Below are positions 39,401 to 50,619 of a stretch of 64,000 nt of DNA, one piece after another; position 1 is the stretch's first letter, and each line of letters begins with the position of its first letter. The DNA is taken from NCBI GenBank assembly GCA_023055505.1, contig JALIRH010000001.1:13821467-13885466 (forward strand), given 5' to 3'. The position numbers and the translations under genes were made by a program. The notes beneath the pieces were generated by a model. The model was not told the DNA's origin. It did no database searches and saw nothing but the letters and a program-made list of their open reading frames with translations. The DNA is from Callipepla californica brunnescens. Taxonomy: Eukaryota > Chordata > Aves > Galliformes > Odontophoridae.

Positions 39401-42400
39401 AGAATGATATAGTGTAAAAGTAGAAGTTAGTTTTGGAACTATTAAAAAGCATTTTCATAAGAAATTTCCTAGAAAAAAATCAAAGATACTTACAGAGTTA
39501 ACGCTGGCCCTCCAAGCAATCAAATAAATTTAACGGCATAACTTATCTTCAAAATATGAAATAAAATTTCATTAATTCTAGATGTTTTTTATTACAAATA
39601 TTCTGGAAAAAGAAAATGGTTCTAGATCAAAACAGCTCAAAAAAGTCAGTTGCTGATTCAGATTTTATCCCACTGCCTATTTATTACAAAGATATTTGAG
39701 TGCAGTGGGAAACAAACCTTAGTTTAGAGCTATATTTCTCTTCTGCTTTCCAAACATCACAAGTTTTATTGATTCATCTATGCTCACTTGGATTTTTTTC
39801 TCTGTTGCTTAAAATACACCAAAGATCAAATTCTCGCTGGGATCTCATGGACAAGCTGTTTCACCACACACAATTTCCCTGTTCCCACTGGAGAGTTTTA
39901 GATTTCAGTACATTTCTCAGTATTAGAAGTCCTTACTTTCTTCAATGGAGATGGTATTTTTATCCATATACAGGCTTAAAAATTCTAAAACGAATTCAAA
40001 TTCTTCTTCAAGTTTTCTAATACATATGCTGAATTATTTTGCATTTAACAGAAGAAAAAAAAAAACAATTTGCCTTCTCTGAATACAAGGTAGCGTGCAA
40101 TAAATACTAACGGAAGAAACACCAGTGTTGAATAGTTGGCTCTCTCACCATTGTCATCAAGTGAACATTTTCCTATGGAGTTATGAGTCATGTTCATCAC
40201 ATTAAGCAAGAAGGCCGTGCATAAGGCTTTAATAATACTTATAATAATACAAGCTTTAAGACAACCGCTTTTGTTTGAGATCTGAGACTTGATCAGAACA
40301 AATTCAATTACTATCTGTAATATTAAGGGTATCCATGTGTAACAATTTGGAAATTCCTAGCTCCTGTGCAAGGAACCTGTGTTTTGGAATTCCTGGCCCT
40401 CACTCAGTCCCCCCACAAAGTGTCTTTTGTAACAACTTGAGCTTTAATCTCCAAATCCTGCACTAGCCTTGGAGGAAATAGTTGGAACAGAATTGTATCA
40501 TGTGGATAACAAAACATTGGAATAGTGCTGCATTTTAAAATCTGAAACCCACAGCTGGATGTTAGCATGATGCAAAGAATCATCTCCTTTAAATGCAGTT
40601 GTGTAAAGCTCAAGAGTCATGCCCAAACTGCACCAAATGGAGAGACACGCACTTTGGGAGATCCACTTATCCTATCTTGTGATTAGTCCTGAACAACATG
40701 ACACGAATCTTCCTTTATAGGGCGTCCAACTATCTGAACGGCAGAAGCTTTGTTCCCCCATGCTGTCACATGAGAGTGACGACCCTCAGAGCCTTACCCT
40801 TCCTACCTCAGTAAACACGATAGGGACAGCACCCACTTTTCTACCAGTAGGTTCCCAGGCCTGGAGGTATGAGGTGCGGCCTAGTCAGACCCCCGAGCAC
40901 CTGCACTGTGCAGCGAGTGACCATGTTTGTGAAGGATTAAGTAAATAGAACTGCAAATGGTCCTTTTTTAAATTTATTTTTCATTTACATTGCTTTAAGC
41001 ATGGTTCAAGATGGCTGAGCAACACTATGCTCCCTAACACCTACATCATGGTGTCATGGGATTTGTCAAGATCGGACTAAAAATTCCAGGCTCAGCCTTG
41101 CAGTGAGCTGAGTTGCCCTTAACTGCATTGGCTTAAGCAAGAAGGCAGGAACACAACTGCTTGGTACAGAAGTTCCACATTCCACATCCAAGCACTGGAT
41201 TTTTTTTTTTTCCAGAGAAAAGGGCACTTACGCAACAGCAGCAGAGAGACATCACTTGCTAGAAACAAAATAATAATTATGTTGTGGATGGTATGGCAGT
41301 ACCCTAGGACAACACTATTGGAAAGAACTGTAGTCAGATGTGACCACATTTGATCCTCACTATTCCAGAAGGAGCAGAGTTTGCTGGGTTGGATGTCTCG
41401 TCTAGTTCTATCCTGAGCAAGGAGCAAGGAAGCATTGAGAAGCATTAGCCAGGCTCTCCCAGGGCTGCAGGATAGCAGCCTCCTATGTCTCCTCCTAATT
41501 CAACAAACTCTGCAGACTTGGCCACAGATACTTTGAAAGACTTTGAACTGCAAAGTATTAGAAAGCTGTAATTTTAGCCATAACCTGGAAAACATAAATA
41601 TTGCATGGAAAACAGGAGGAGCAAAGACTGAGCAAGACCTGAAAGAGAACTTTGGGCAACTTTATGTGAAGCCCAGGCCAATGGCAGAGGGAATGATAAA
41701 TGACAGAAAAAAAAAATTAAATTATGTTCTGCCAGTTCCATCTCAACACACACAAATATAAGTTGTGGATCACAAGCCTTGGAATCTGCTGTGTGAAACA
41801 GACGTAACTTTGAGGCAAATAGCTGTATAATTGTCAAAATGAGTCTCAGAGAGTTTCCAGGTGCACATAGGCTGCTTCTCCCTTGCTATATTCCTATTTC
41901 ACTTTCTGTTTGACCACACAACCCCAGAAGCTGGTACCCCAAGGAATGGGACCATGCTGCACATTGACAGCATCCCAAGGTGACTCACGAGGTCAGCTGT
42001 ATGAGGAAGAAACTCCTTCCTTTCCGCTCTCTGCTGAAGGAATTAGAACAGGAAGGAAACTCTGGTGGTTTTACTAGATCGTGCTTCCTCCTGCATGGAG
42101 CTGCCAACAGCTTTGACTGTGGACCTCCGCTTTCACACCACAGGGTCAGTAAAGCCCCATTTTCATCCCCTTCTGAATACAGAGACAGTTGCCTTTCCCG
42201 CCTTTCTAGAAACCTGACACAGCCCTTAGTGTCCACTCAGCATCTAGTTTGAAAATAAAAGGTAAGGTCACAGTCACCAATAACTTTGGTACAAACCTGC
42301 TTCATAAATTAATTTTTATTAAAGGGTCTGGATTAGATCTCTCCCTCTTGCCTGGATTGCTCCCCTGCTGCTGCCTGCCCCATTAATCTGCTGTGGACAA

Positions 42401-45344
42401 AGCTGCAGAATCTCTGTGTTGCACTCCAAGGGAACGTGCATTGCTTCTTATGATCAAGTGTTATTTTTACAACGCGCTACGGGAAGTATTTGAATGCAGA
42501 CAACACTGAGGCCTTTTAGAGAGCTGCTTACAGAGCAGATTCCTCATTCTCTGTCTAATCATTTCTATTTCATGGTTGAACGGTTTGTCCCTAGTTTCCG
42601 TGCTATTGTGTCTCATAGTCAAGTGGCAAGAAATGCATTATATGCTGGTTACAATGCAGAAGGTTCTGAATCTAGAAAAATGCAACGGCTCTAAACAAAA
42701 TTGAGCTAAACCTGGAGCATGCTTCAGGCCTCAGAACACCTCTGAATAGCATTTTTCTGTCTTCCAATACCCAAGACTCTGTTACTTGGGTACATTCTTT
42801 ACACTCTCTAGATAATATGATGGAAGAGGTCATAGACTGGTGGCTGAGGCAGGAACTGAATCTTTGTCTCCTCAGTCAGAGTCTGCCCCCTAGGAACTGG
42901 ATCTAGACTTGGCGGCTACTTCCAATCTTCTGAACCTGAAAGCAGCACTCAAATAAACTCAAAGTGTGTCAAAATTCCTTTCTGTATTGGTAGCATTGGA
43001 TCTAGATATACAATACTTATACAAATCAAAGTGATTCTTATTTATCCTCGTGCCAAGATGGGAAAATGTTGGTTTGAGATGTCCAGTTAAAGAAAATATG
43101 TGCTGCTGCTTTTATAATGTAAAACGGATACTGTCTGGTTTACATTCATTTTGATACATCACTGCATCTTGACATGCTTCTGTGCGCTACCAGGAACTCA
43201 TGGATACAAGACATACACTTGCTGTTCTGGCTACTTGCTAGCTCCCAATGAATGTGTTTGACAGTCCTCAAGTATCTTGGAGGAATATACTGAAAAGCTT
43301 GATTTTTCCATTTGTATAATTGTTATACTTCAAATGTCTATTGGATTACTGAACCTACCAAGCTAACTTTCTTAATTGTTGCCCCTGGAAGAAGCAGAGA
43401 AAGCAGGACAGGCTCTGCATGCCACTTCTTTTATGTCCATTAGGAGTTTTTTCCACCAGCAGCCCGCCTCTTCTCCCAGCAGGATCCTTCTCTCCCAGGC
43501 TAAGTCTGGACACTCGAATTCCAGCCTGCCTGGGGGCTGTGACTCATCCTTGGAAGGGCTGGTTGCTTTGGGGACTCCTTCTGTTGATGTACGCAATGAG
43601 CCATGAGGAAGCCTCATTCTCCAGCTCCTACATTCTTGCTACTCAGTTGCTCCTCCGTGGGTAGCAGATAAAAGAACTGTCCCCTCCTTCCTAACATCAA
43701 GCGCTTTAATGGAAGTTCTGTACCACTAGGCAGTGGTACAGATGATTCTTTTCCCCTAAACACATGGAAACTTCATCCCTTTTCTTTCTAGATCTTGGAC
43801 AATGGCTCTAATTAAAGAGGCAGACCAAACTCCTATTCTTGATCCAGCAACACAGCCAGCCACACTCAGCACCTCCAAACAGTGTTCAAATCAGTGGGAT
43901 TTGAGGTTACTCAAGACCTTTCTGCACTGTCTGCACATGGCACAAATCATACTCCTGACATACATTTAGGAACCGGATTCCAACCTTTTTAACCTCCGGA
44001 AACAATACGACATTTATCTTTTTTAAAAAAACAGGTCTTCCTGCTGAACAGCCCCAGTGCTCAGGGAGCCTATGCTGGGCGCTGAGCACCCCGGCGGCTT
44101 TTTCACCCACTGCACTGACCGGGCAGCCCCTGGCTTTGCTGGGTTCTGGAAAGCCCAAATGGCAGCATCCCGGGATTCTGCACAGACTGCATGAAATTCT
44201 CACGCCCGATGCTTTTTCTGACCAAAGTTGAGTCCGAGCAAAAATCTCCGTCACTCCAGATTTGTCAAAACTGTCAAACTGAGCAAAGAACCAGAAGAAA
44301 AACTCCAGAGAGGCGCACAGTCGGGTTTCGTCTAGCTTCCTTATTTCCCGAGGGAGGGAAAACAGCACGGAAACGAACCCGAACCGAACCAAACAAACGA
44401 ACCCGAAGCACTTCTGCAGCCGCTCCCATCCCGCGGCTCAGCCGGGCTGGGGCTCGGGGTCCGCAGCCTCGGGCACACGGCTCGGGGCAGCGCAGCTCGG
44501 AGCCTCCCGTCTCACTTCAGTACCGAAAAGAAATCGCCAGCCGCCCCTCCCTCCCGCAGCAGGTGGAGGGAAGCGGTCCTCCCGTCCCGGCCCCTCACCT
44601 TCACCACGTCGTCGTTGAGGTGCTTGGGGTCGCGGTTGACCAGGTCGATCTCTTTGGTGTGCACGTCGTGCACCGCCTTCTCGCTCAGCTCGTCTGCCAT
44701 CATCTTGTTGTTGGGCTTGTAGATGTTGCCCTGCTCCCTGACGGGCGCCGCGTACAGAAAGCCCTGCGGGAGGGAGAGCGGCCGGAGGGCAGCGCCGGCG
44801 GGGAGGGAGAGAGGGAGGGAGAGAGGGAGGGAGGGAAGGAGGCAGGGCGGGCTGGGGGCGGCCCCGGTCCCGCGGGGAGCGCGGCGCGGAGCGGCAGGCG
44901 GCGGCCCGGGCTATTTAACGGCGGTGCGGGGCGGTCACCGCACCCCGCGCCCGGCACTGCGCCCGCTCCCACCGCCGCCGCCAGGCGTCCCCGCCGCGCC
45001 CGCGGCCCCCACGCTCCGCCCGGGCCGGGCTCGGGGCGCTGCCACCCGCAGTCCCCCCCGGAGCCCTTCGCCGCAGGCGGTGCAGAGGGTCCCCCCCGCG
45101 CTGCTCCCCGCGTGTCCCGCCTTCCGTTTGCCGCCCTCACCGCGCGGGCTCGCCCCGCAGCCCCAGCCCGGCTCGAAGCGGTCGAGCCGCCCGCGACCCC
45201 CTGCCCGCCCTCCGTCCCGTCCCGTCGCGTCCCGTCCCGTCCCGTCGTCTGCAACCCCGCTCCCCGTCCCGTCCCGTCTCGTCCCGCCCGGCCGTGCCCC
45301 CCGGGCGGCCCTACCTCCGAGTCCACGTATTTGGTGCCGGACAT
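30113..45344 (-). CDS. CAV1: Caveolin-1, complete coding region in three exons
   Basis: Caveolin-1 is the main membrane-embedded scaffold of caveolae. The coding sequence joins 45344-45315, 44763-44599 and 30454-30113, giving 178 codons, the usual CAV1 length. Seen in the translation: an N-terminus [10 protein letters not shown], Tyr14 (the Src phosphorylation site in mammals), the FEDVIAEP family signature at residues 68-75, the scaffolding segment at about 82-101, an intramembrane hairpin at about 102-134 with the conserved Pro110 and Pro132, and C-terminal cysteines 133, 143 and 156 that are palmitoylated in mammals. An additional Cys151 is present. The introns are 551 bp and 14,144 bp, both phase 0, with GT/AG ends. 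The frame stays open upstream of the ATG inside the CpG island, so the start rests on homology to the family N-terminus; A at -3 is favourable. CAV2 lies upstream in the same orientation and encodes its oligomerisation partner. Confidence 0.98.
31829..32455 (+). mobile_element. CR1 fragment, sense, split by a second CR1
   Basis: Sense CR1 3' portion. The left part is 31,829-32,216 (GGCTGGTGGAGGGCCTGGA, AGGCTGAGGGGAGACATTGC, GGGAGGTGGTTGAGTCACC, ending TTGGACTT). The right part is 32,407-32,455 (TTGATGATCTTGAAGGTC to ATTCTATGATTCTC). The interruption at 32,217-32,406 is an antisense CR1. The element is also antisense relative to CAV1 transcription. Confidence 0.9.
32217..32406 (-). mobile_element. 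CR1 fragment nested inside another CR1
   Basis: Begins CATAGAATCATAGAATGG (antisense 3' end), then GGGCAGGGTCACCAGCCA, and after an apparent internal deletion CTGGCTCATGTCCAGTTTC and CTCAAGTCTTTCTCCACAG. A shared CTT flanks both junctions. It inserted after the host CR1, so it is the younger of the two. Confidence 0.88.
36308..36352. repeat. CCAA/CAAA-type low-complexity A/C tract
   Basis: Purely A and C except for one TT. It contains CCAACCAACCAATTAACC. Lies in CAV1 intron 2. Confidence 0.85.
44599..44763 (-). CDS. CAV1: CAV1 exon 2
   Basis: The exon has 55 codons (residues 11-65), from [10 protein letters not shown] to DDVVK. A CCCGCAG acceptor precedes it and a GTGAGG donor follows. It holds Tyr14 and two adjacent methionines at residues 31 and 32. 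In mammals the beta isoform starts at Met32, so the same short isoform is possible here. It ends just before the FEDVIAEP signature. Confidence 0.97.
44800..44842. repeat. Purine tract (GGGA/GA repeats) in CAV1 intron 1
   Basis: All purine for over 40 bp on the plus strand. On the transcribed RNA it is a long pyrimidine tract starting about 37 bases upstream of the exon 2 acceptor. Confidence 0.9.
45211..45288. repeat. CCCGT-unit minisatellite in CAV1 intron 1
   Basis: Two runs of five-base CCCGT units (about 45,211-45,247 and 45,262-45,288) around a short unique stretch. On the coding strand it is GGGAC-rich. Confidence 0.9.
45315..45344 (-). CDS. CAV1: CAV1 exon 1 (coding part)
   Basis: The exon carries ten codons, [10 protein letters not shown], followed directly by a GTAGGG donor. 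This very short first coding exon is the normal caveolin-1 arrangement. It lies inside the CpG island. Transcription start and 5'UTR length cannot be fixed from sequence; no TATA box is obvious upstream. Confidence 0.96.
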
Positions 45345-45917
45345 GCTGCCCCGGCGCTGCCGCAGGTTGCTCTGCGCTATGACTCGGAGGAGCGGAGGCA
45401 GGAGGATCCCGCACGGCGGAGCGGACGGCCAGGGGGAGGGAGGCGGCTGGCGGACGGCCAGGGGCTGCTCCCCGCCTCGGGCTGGGGCTGATGACAAGCG
45501 GCGGAGCGGCCCCGCATCGCTCAGCAAGCCCGGGAGCGGCCCGCGGTGGGAGGGGAAAGTGGCCCGGCCCCGGAGACCTGCGGGCGGGCGGCCGGCCCCG
45601 GCTGCCTGGGCAGCCGCAGCGACAACGGCCGGAGCCGTCCTGCCCTGCTCGGACCGTCCCCGGGCGGCGGGTCCTCGCCGCTGGGCATCGGGGGTTGGAG
45701 GTGCCCGCGTGTGGCAGAGCCCCGGGGAAAAGGGGCCGTGGAAGGGCCGGGAAGGGCTGAGGAGGTGGAAAACTTGAGCAGTGCTACGGTGAGAGGCGTT
45801 GGTAGGGCCCCCCCTGCTCTGACAATGGGCCGCACACTGTCCCAGGAGCAGCTGTGGAAACTTGGGACATCCTCGGGTAGAAGAAAAAGATTTTCTCAAC
45901 CGGCGCGTTTCAAAGCC

Positions 45918-45925
45918 ATGCAAAT
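45918..45925 (+). promoter_or_regulatory. Octamer motif ATGCAAAT upstream of CAV1
   Basis: An exact POU-factor octamer about 575 bp upstream of the CAV1 ATG, at the edge of the CpG island, followed 15 bp later by ATGCTAATTGCG, a homeodomain-like string. About two octamers are expected by chance in a window of this size, so this is a position-supported candidate only. Confidence 0.25.
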
Positions 45926-48535
45926 ATTGAACAGCCCCGCATGCTAATTGCGCTGTATTTTTCCTCGGAGGAGGCTGACACGTCTGCCGTGCATGTCAGC
46001 TGCTGGGACTTGACTTTGAGAGGTGCGGTGGGACGTGGACATTCGGCTGCGCTCTGTTCTCAGGATCTCCCATAAGCCCAGGGCATACACAAGTGCAAAA
46101 ACTGTAGCGATCCATTGCTGGGTCCGGCGTGGTCCAGGGCACAGCTGCAATGGCATCTACAAACCCCAAGTTATATTCAGCCCTTCTTTAAACATTGATT
46201 TTATATTTAGTTTTGCAGCCGTTATTTTTCTCTTAGTAAATCAGGGCATGGCGTAAGATTTATAACATTAACAGGAAAATGGGGACCTTAGTGTTATGCC
46301 ATTAAGTACAGAATTGCAGCTGGAGTAGAACAGCCTTCATGGAGTGAATTCAGCTTTGGCAGTTCAACAGAGAAGTGACCTCAAACAGGGCACTGGCTGC
46401 AATGAGGAAGGCTCAGTAAATGTAAATAAATGTTGGGGATGCAGCCTTCACAGTTCTGATGTGGCCATCAGGGAACAGTTCACTTTATTGCTCAGAAACT
46501 TTAGAGCTGTAGTCGCCACTTTAGGAAGGAATTTTTTTAACATGTCAGATAACTCACTTTAGTCCCCCTCCTGCTGTTCTGCTCCCCTCAAGTGCTGAAA
46601 GGAAGATCTCGACCCGTTATTCAGTATTACTGCGTATCTTCTCGTTGAGCTTCGCTGCACCGTTGGCAGCCCAGGGTAGCTGCTGAACAGAATATGTATT
46701 AACTAGTTTTCCACCTCACCGCCCTTGTTCTTTTTCCATCAAGTATTTCAAGGCTGATTTTAAAAACATTTGATGCTTCAAAGTTTTGCTTTAACTCAAC
46801 TTTCAGAGCTTGGGATTGCCTTAAGTGAGAACTGACTGTAAACGTGGAGCCGAGCATGTGCAAGACGAAGTTTCTGAGAAGAAAAGCCTTGGTACTGGCA
46901 GGAAACATTTCTTCCCAAAAGCAAAAAGTGGATTGGAAACAATTCCTCAAAAAAAAATAGTGTCAGAAAATGAGTCACAAAGCTGAACGAAATGTGCATG
47001 GCTGCTCACTGCGTGGCTTTGTCTGGTATCAAACGCTGCCTCTCACTCCACTCCTCCCCCTGATGTTGTGTAATTATTCCAATTATGGTATCAGCAATAC
47101 TCCTGATGCTTGCATGACAATGCCAGAGAGATGGAATCAGCCCTGAGAATCGGTATTCATTGTGTACGGCTGCAGCAGCAGCAAGGCTGTCAGATAACAG
47201 CCTGCCTACGAGCAGCCTTCCTTACGCAGGTTTTTAAACCTAAGGCTTAGGAGAGGAAAATCGCTGTGGTTCCAGTGTCTTCTGTTCAGCTGCTGAAGTG
47301 AATCCTTCTATGTGCATTTTTGGAGGGTTTGCTGGCTGAAGGCCTGAGCTGCCAGAGCTGTTGGTAGTGAGCTTTTATCAGCTCTGAATACAGCGCTTAC
47401 CCTGCTGCGTGATAGCAGGCATTGGGATGGGCTTAAAGAGCAGACCAGTGTTTTCCTCATTCCCCAGTGTACAGACTTTCAGAGAATTCCTGATAGTTAT
47501 TCTGTCCCCACTCCAGAGGCTGTCCATGGTTTAAATTACCACTCAGTGAATCAGAGCTTTTCCGATGAAGTGAGTGGCCTTGCTTCGGTCCTATATCAGA
47601 ATATACGGTCATCTCTCATGCATGCTTTTTTGCTACTTGGCCCATTTGTTCCTAGTGTCAGAGGAGACGTTTCCTCAGGATAGATGGTGAGCTGCCCTCA
47701 CATTCCTTTCTTCTCATAACCTCTAGCTATGAGTGATTCCCTTTTAAATGGAGGTGCTGCTGCCATAGCACGTTTCACAACAGCCTGAGGGCTGTAAGTG
47801 TAATCCATCAAGTGAGAGACCTGAGATCAATTATGCCAATCTGAAGTGTGCTAATGCAGTTGGACTCCTGGGAAAGCATATTTTGGGAAGTGCCCCACTC
47901 TGCTGACCTGTAGTCAGTGTATTTTCTAGGTGATCAGGGCACTTTCTTTGCATATTTTGGGATTCTGATTGGGCTTGGATGCGAGTAAGATGGTAAGTTG
48001 CTCAAACAAGGGCAGCTCTAGGCACGATGAAAATAAAACCATAGGTATTGAGGGAAGGTTATGTGAGAGGGAGGTGCCTTCTGAGTTTAAACATGTTCCT
48101 AGCTGGGTGGCATCTGGGCAGGGATTACAGTTTTGGATCTAAATGCCTGACTATCATTTCAATCCTGTGTAAGGCATGTATATCTTGTGTTATAGCTAGT
48201 CCCTGTAGGTCTCAATCAAGACATCTTGTAACCGCCTTGGTTGGTGAGGAAAATAGATTGAAAGCTTCACTTCTGTCAACTGAAGGTAAGTTTTCCAGAC
48301 CTTGAGCAGTTTGGGTCACTCTTTTCTCATCCCTTTTCAGTATCAGGTTCTTGGACAAAACTGAGCCGGGCCATGACTGCTGGTTGGTGTCGACACCATT
48401 CTGTGCCACTCAACCAGTTCTAGCATGATATTAACTACACTGTGTAGAAATAGAAGCTTGAGAACAACTCTCTCTCATGGGACTCAAGCACCCCCTCCCC
48501 GAGGCTTACATAAGATACGATTTTTTGTCACTGAG

Positions 48536-48767
48536 ATCATAGAATTACACAATTGTAAAATGGTTGGGGTTGGAAGGGACCTCAAACACCATCTCATTCC
48601 AATCCCCTGCCGTGGGCAGCTTGCCACCCCCCAGCTCAGGCTGCCCGGAGCCCCATCCAACCTGATTTTGAGCATCTCCAGGGATGGGGCATCCACAGCT
48701 TCTCTGGGCAGCTTGTGCCACTGCCCCATCACTCTCTGAGTACAGAATTTCCTCTTAACATCTAAAC
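48536..48767 (-). mobile_element. CR1 fragment
   Basis: Antisense CR1 in the CAV1-CAV2 spacer: ATCATAGAATTACACAAT, GGTTGGAAGGGACCTC, CTCAGGCTGCCCGGAGCCC, TTCTCTGGGCAGCTTGTGCC and TTCCTCTTAACATCTAAAC. It is 5'-truncated, about 230 bp. Confidence 0.92.
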
Positions 48768-50619
48768 TATGAGATTATGAGAGACGTACGTGGAGAAGAG
48801 CCTGTTCTGCTGCTTAGATACTTAGACTGCTTCCATAGGCCTGCACAATTCTTGGAGGATACAATTTTTTTTTAACTCAGCAGAGGAAAGGACCCAAGCC
48901 AAGACAAACATTTTGCATTAATCACTGCAGAGACTCTTCTCTGGAGAATGATTCAGAGCCGGAACCTATCCTAGCTCCTCTGGATTGTCTCTACAGAAGA
49001 CATTTTACTGAAATAAGCTTTGGAAGATCGGTGTCACCGGGTTAAAAATAGCCTCAATAATTCACCCCTCAGTTGTAAAACCCTGCATGAAGAAAGCACC
49101 TCAGTTTTCAACGTGTAACTGGTGGTTCTCTGTGCTCACTGGAGGTCTTCATGAACACAGTGTACTAACAGACAACACTGGTAGAGTGTCCAGAGTTTGA
49201 CCGTGTTCCATATTCGTTTTGTTTTTCTTGAAAAAAACATGCTTTTGTCCATGTATTTTTGAAAGAGTTAGTACAGCTTAACAGCAATAGCTTTATCTCT
49301 GCAGGTGGGGGGAAAGATCACACCCTGTAAAAATAATGGGCTTACCATTCTTTGGCTTCCAGTAAATGTGAATGTGTGGTCTGAGGTCCCAGAGCTGCAG
49401 GGATGTTCTGCATTTTTCAGTCGGTGTATGTCTGGGTGAGCTTTCTGGGTAGGTGAAGGAGGGCTCCTCATTTCCTAAGATCTCAAAGTTTCTGTTAAGA
49501 ATTTGTGCCAATTTATGTGGTGAACGAGTAGGGTGTGGAAAGATAGGATATAAACATCTAAGTTCTACTGTCAGATTAGAAAGATTTTAAGAAATTGTTC
49601 TCAGAATGATGCAGGTTAGATTTCATTCTAAGTTAAAAGAAAAAAAGCCTGGGAAGATAAATGGGGCTATTTCTGTCTGTTACTTGTGACCTCTATGAAA
49701 AACATGATACTGAAACATTATGCACAACAGAACTGAGTCTCCAGTTCTTGTTTGTAAAGTCTGCTAACAAAAAACATGTTGGAATTGGATCGTTTCATGC
49801 TTTATTTACTTACCCTCACAACTCTACCATAGTGACGGAACGTTCACCTTTGCTTTGAGCTACATTTTTCCTACTTCACAGAGGGGAAGAGGGAGCAGCA
49901 TTCAAAGCAGATGATCTGAAACAGGTGCAAATTTGCCCAGATTTGTAGCAGAGAATGAGCCTAAGTTTCTGGATTCCTCCTTTTGCCTAAATTCTTATTT
50001 GCAAGTTGCTGTTCTGGTGCCCGCTGGTATCATCTGTCCATGTTTCAAAACAGTTAGAAATGAGTTTAAGGAATGGATCCTACATCTACAAACACAGTTC
50101 AGAGCCAGCATCCATTTGGTTCCTGTTGTCCATGGATAATATCAGTTACTGGAGGGTTTTGTCATATGTCACAACTGTCACATCCTGAAGCCCATGAATA
50201 CTGGAATCCAGCGCTGCCTGGGGCAGATGCACAGTAACAAAGGAATGGTGAAAAGAACCAGTTACTGACAAACAGAAAGGTGCAAATCAAAAGAACTGAG
50301 AAAATGATTCCACTTTATTCTCTGTGGTAGCCACAGTTGGATGACTTCAGTAAGCTACTGAGTGCATATATCCAGCAGTACTGAACCTAAATGGACGCAT
50401 TTTTCCTTAATCTCAAGGTTGGATGCACACCTGAGTTCTCTCATATCTCAGGTTTTTATAGGGCTCCTTTTAGACCAGTGAACTAGTACTGATTCAATAC
50501 ACATTTTTAGTTAGTTAATTCATTATAAGTTTTGTTTTTTTTTTTCTGCAGTGTGGAAAATATCTTTGTAAACACCCTTGGACTTTATAAAAGAAAAAAA
50601 TAAATATCAAAAGAGGTCA

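Larger units (their letters stand above)
30455..44598 (-). other. CAV1: CAV1 intron 2 (14.1 kb)
   Basis: Large phase-0 intron between K65 and I66, bounded by GTGAGG and CTGCAG. It is mostly AT-rich unique sequence. It holds the nested CR1 pair at 31.8-32.5 kb and short simple repeats at 31.54, 32.85 and 36.31 kb. Two possible regulatory motifs are a TGACTCAGC site (minus strand) at 36,360-36,368 and a partial CTCF-like core near 42,883-42,894. Open frames here are short (at most about 122 codons), lack recognisable domains and are treated as chance. Confidence 0.95.
44764..45314 (-). other. CAV1: CAV1 intron 1 (551 bp, GC-rich)
   Basis: Short phase-0 intron lying wholly in the CpG island. 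On the coding strand it contains a GGGAC-type minisatellite at 45,211-45,288 and a long pyrimidine tract (GGGA repeats on the plus strand) at 44,800-44,842, shortly before the exon 2 acceptor. Confidence 0.95.
44390..45770. promoter_or_regulatory. CAV1: CpG island over the CAV1 promoter, exon 1, intron 1 and exon 2
   Basis: About 1.4 kb with very high GC and dense CpG, standing out sharply from AT-rich flanks. It covers the start of CAV1 through exon 2. Several GC-box-like runs lie upstream of the ATG (about 45,430-45,560). No TATA box is evident at a sensible distance, so a CpG-island promoter with dispersed initiation is likely. Boundaries are by eye. Confidence 0.85.
45771..50619. other. 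CAV1-CAV2 intergenic spacer
   Basis: The roughly 5 kb between the CAV1 CpG island and the probable CAV2 poly(A) site is the CAV1 upstream region. It carries the octamer at 45.92 kb, a unique AT-rich stretch at 47,050-47,160 with TAATTATTCCAATTAT that resembles conserved noncoding DNA, and one CR1 at 48.5 kb. No gene recognised. Confidence 0.75.

Noticed and set aside
40712..40721. CCTTTATAGG CArG box (SRF site) in CAV1 intron 2
   Set aside because: It fits CC(A/T)6GG, but around five such matches are expected by chance in 64 kb of this composition.
44191..45777. 528-codon open frame on the plus strand across the CAV1 CpG island
   Set aside because: It is antisense to CAV1 exons 1 and 2 and their introns. 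Its translation is Pro/Arg/Ala/Gly-rich low complexity, as expected where GC-rich DNA lacks stop codons. No domain is visible.
44700..45923. 407-codon minus-strand frame containing [10 protein letters not shown]
   Set aside because: This is CAV1 exon 1 with read-through of intron 1 and the GC-rich upstream region. The frame is open 193 codons upstream of the true ATG only because of base composition.
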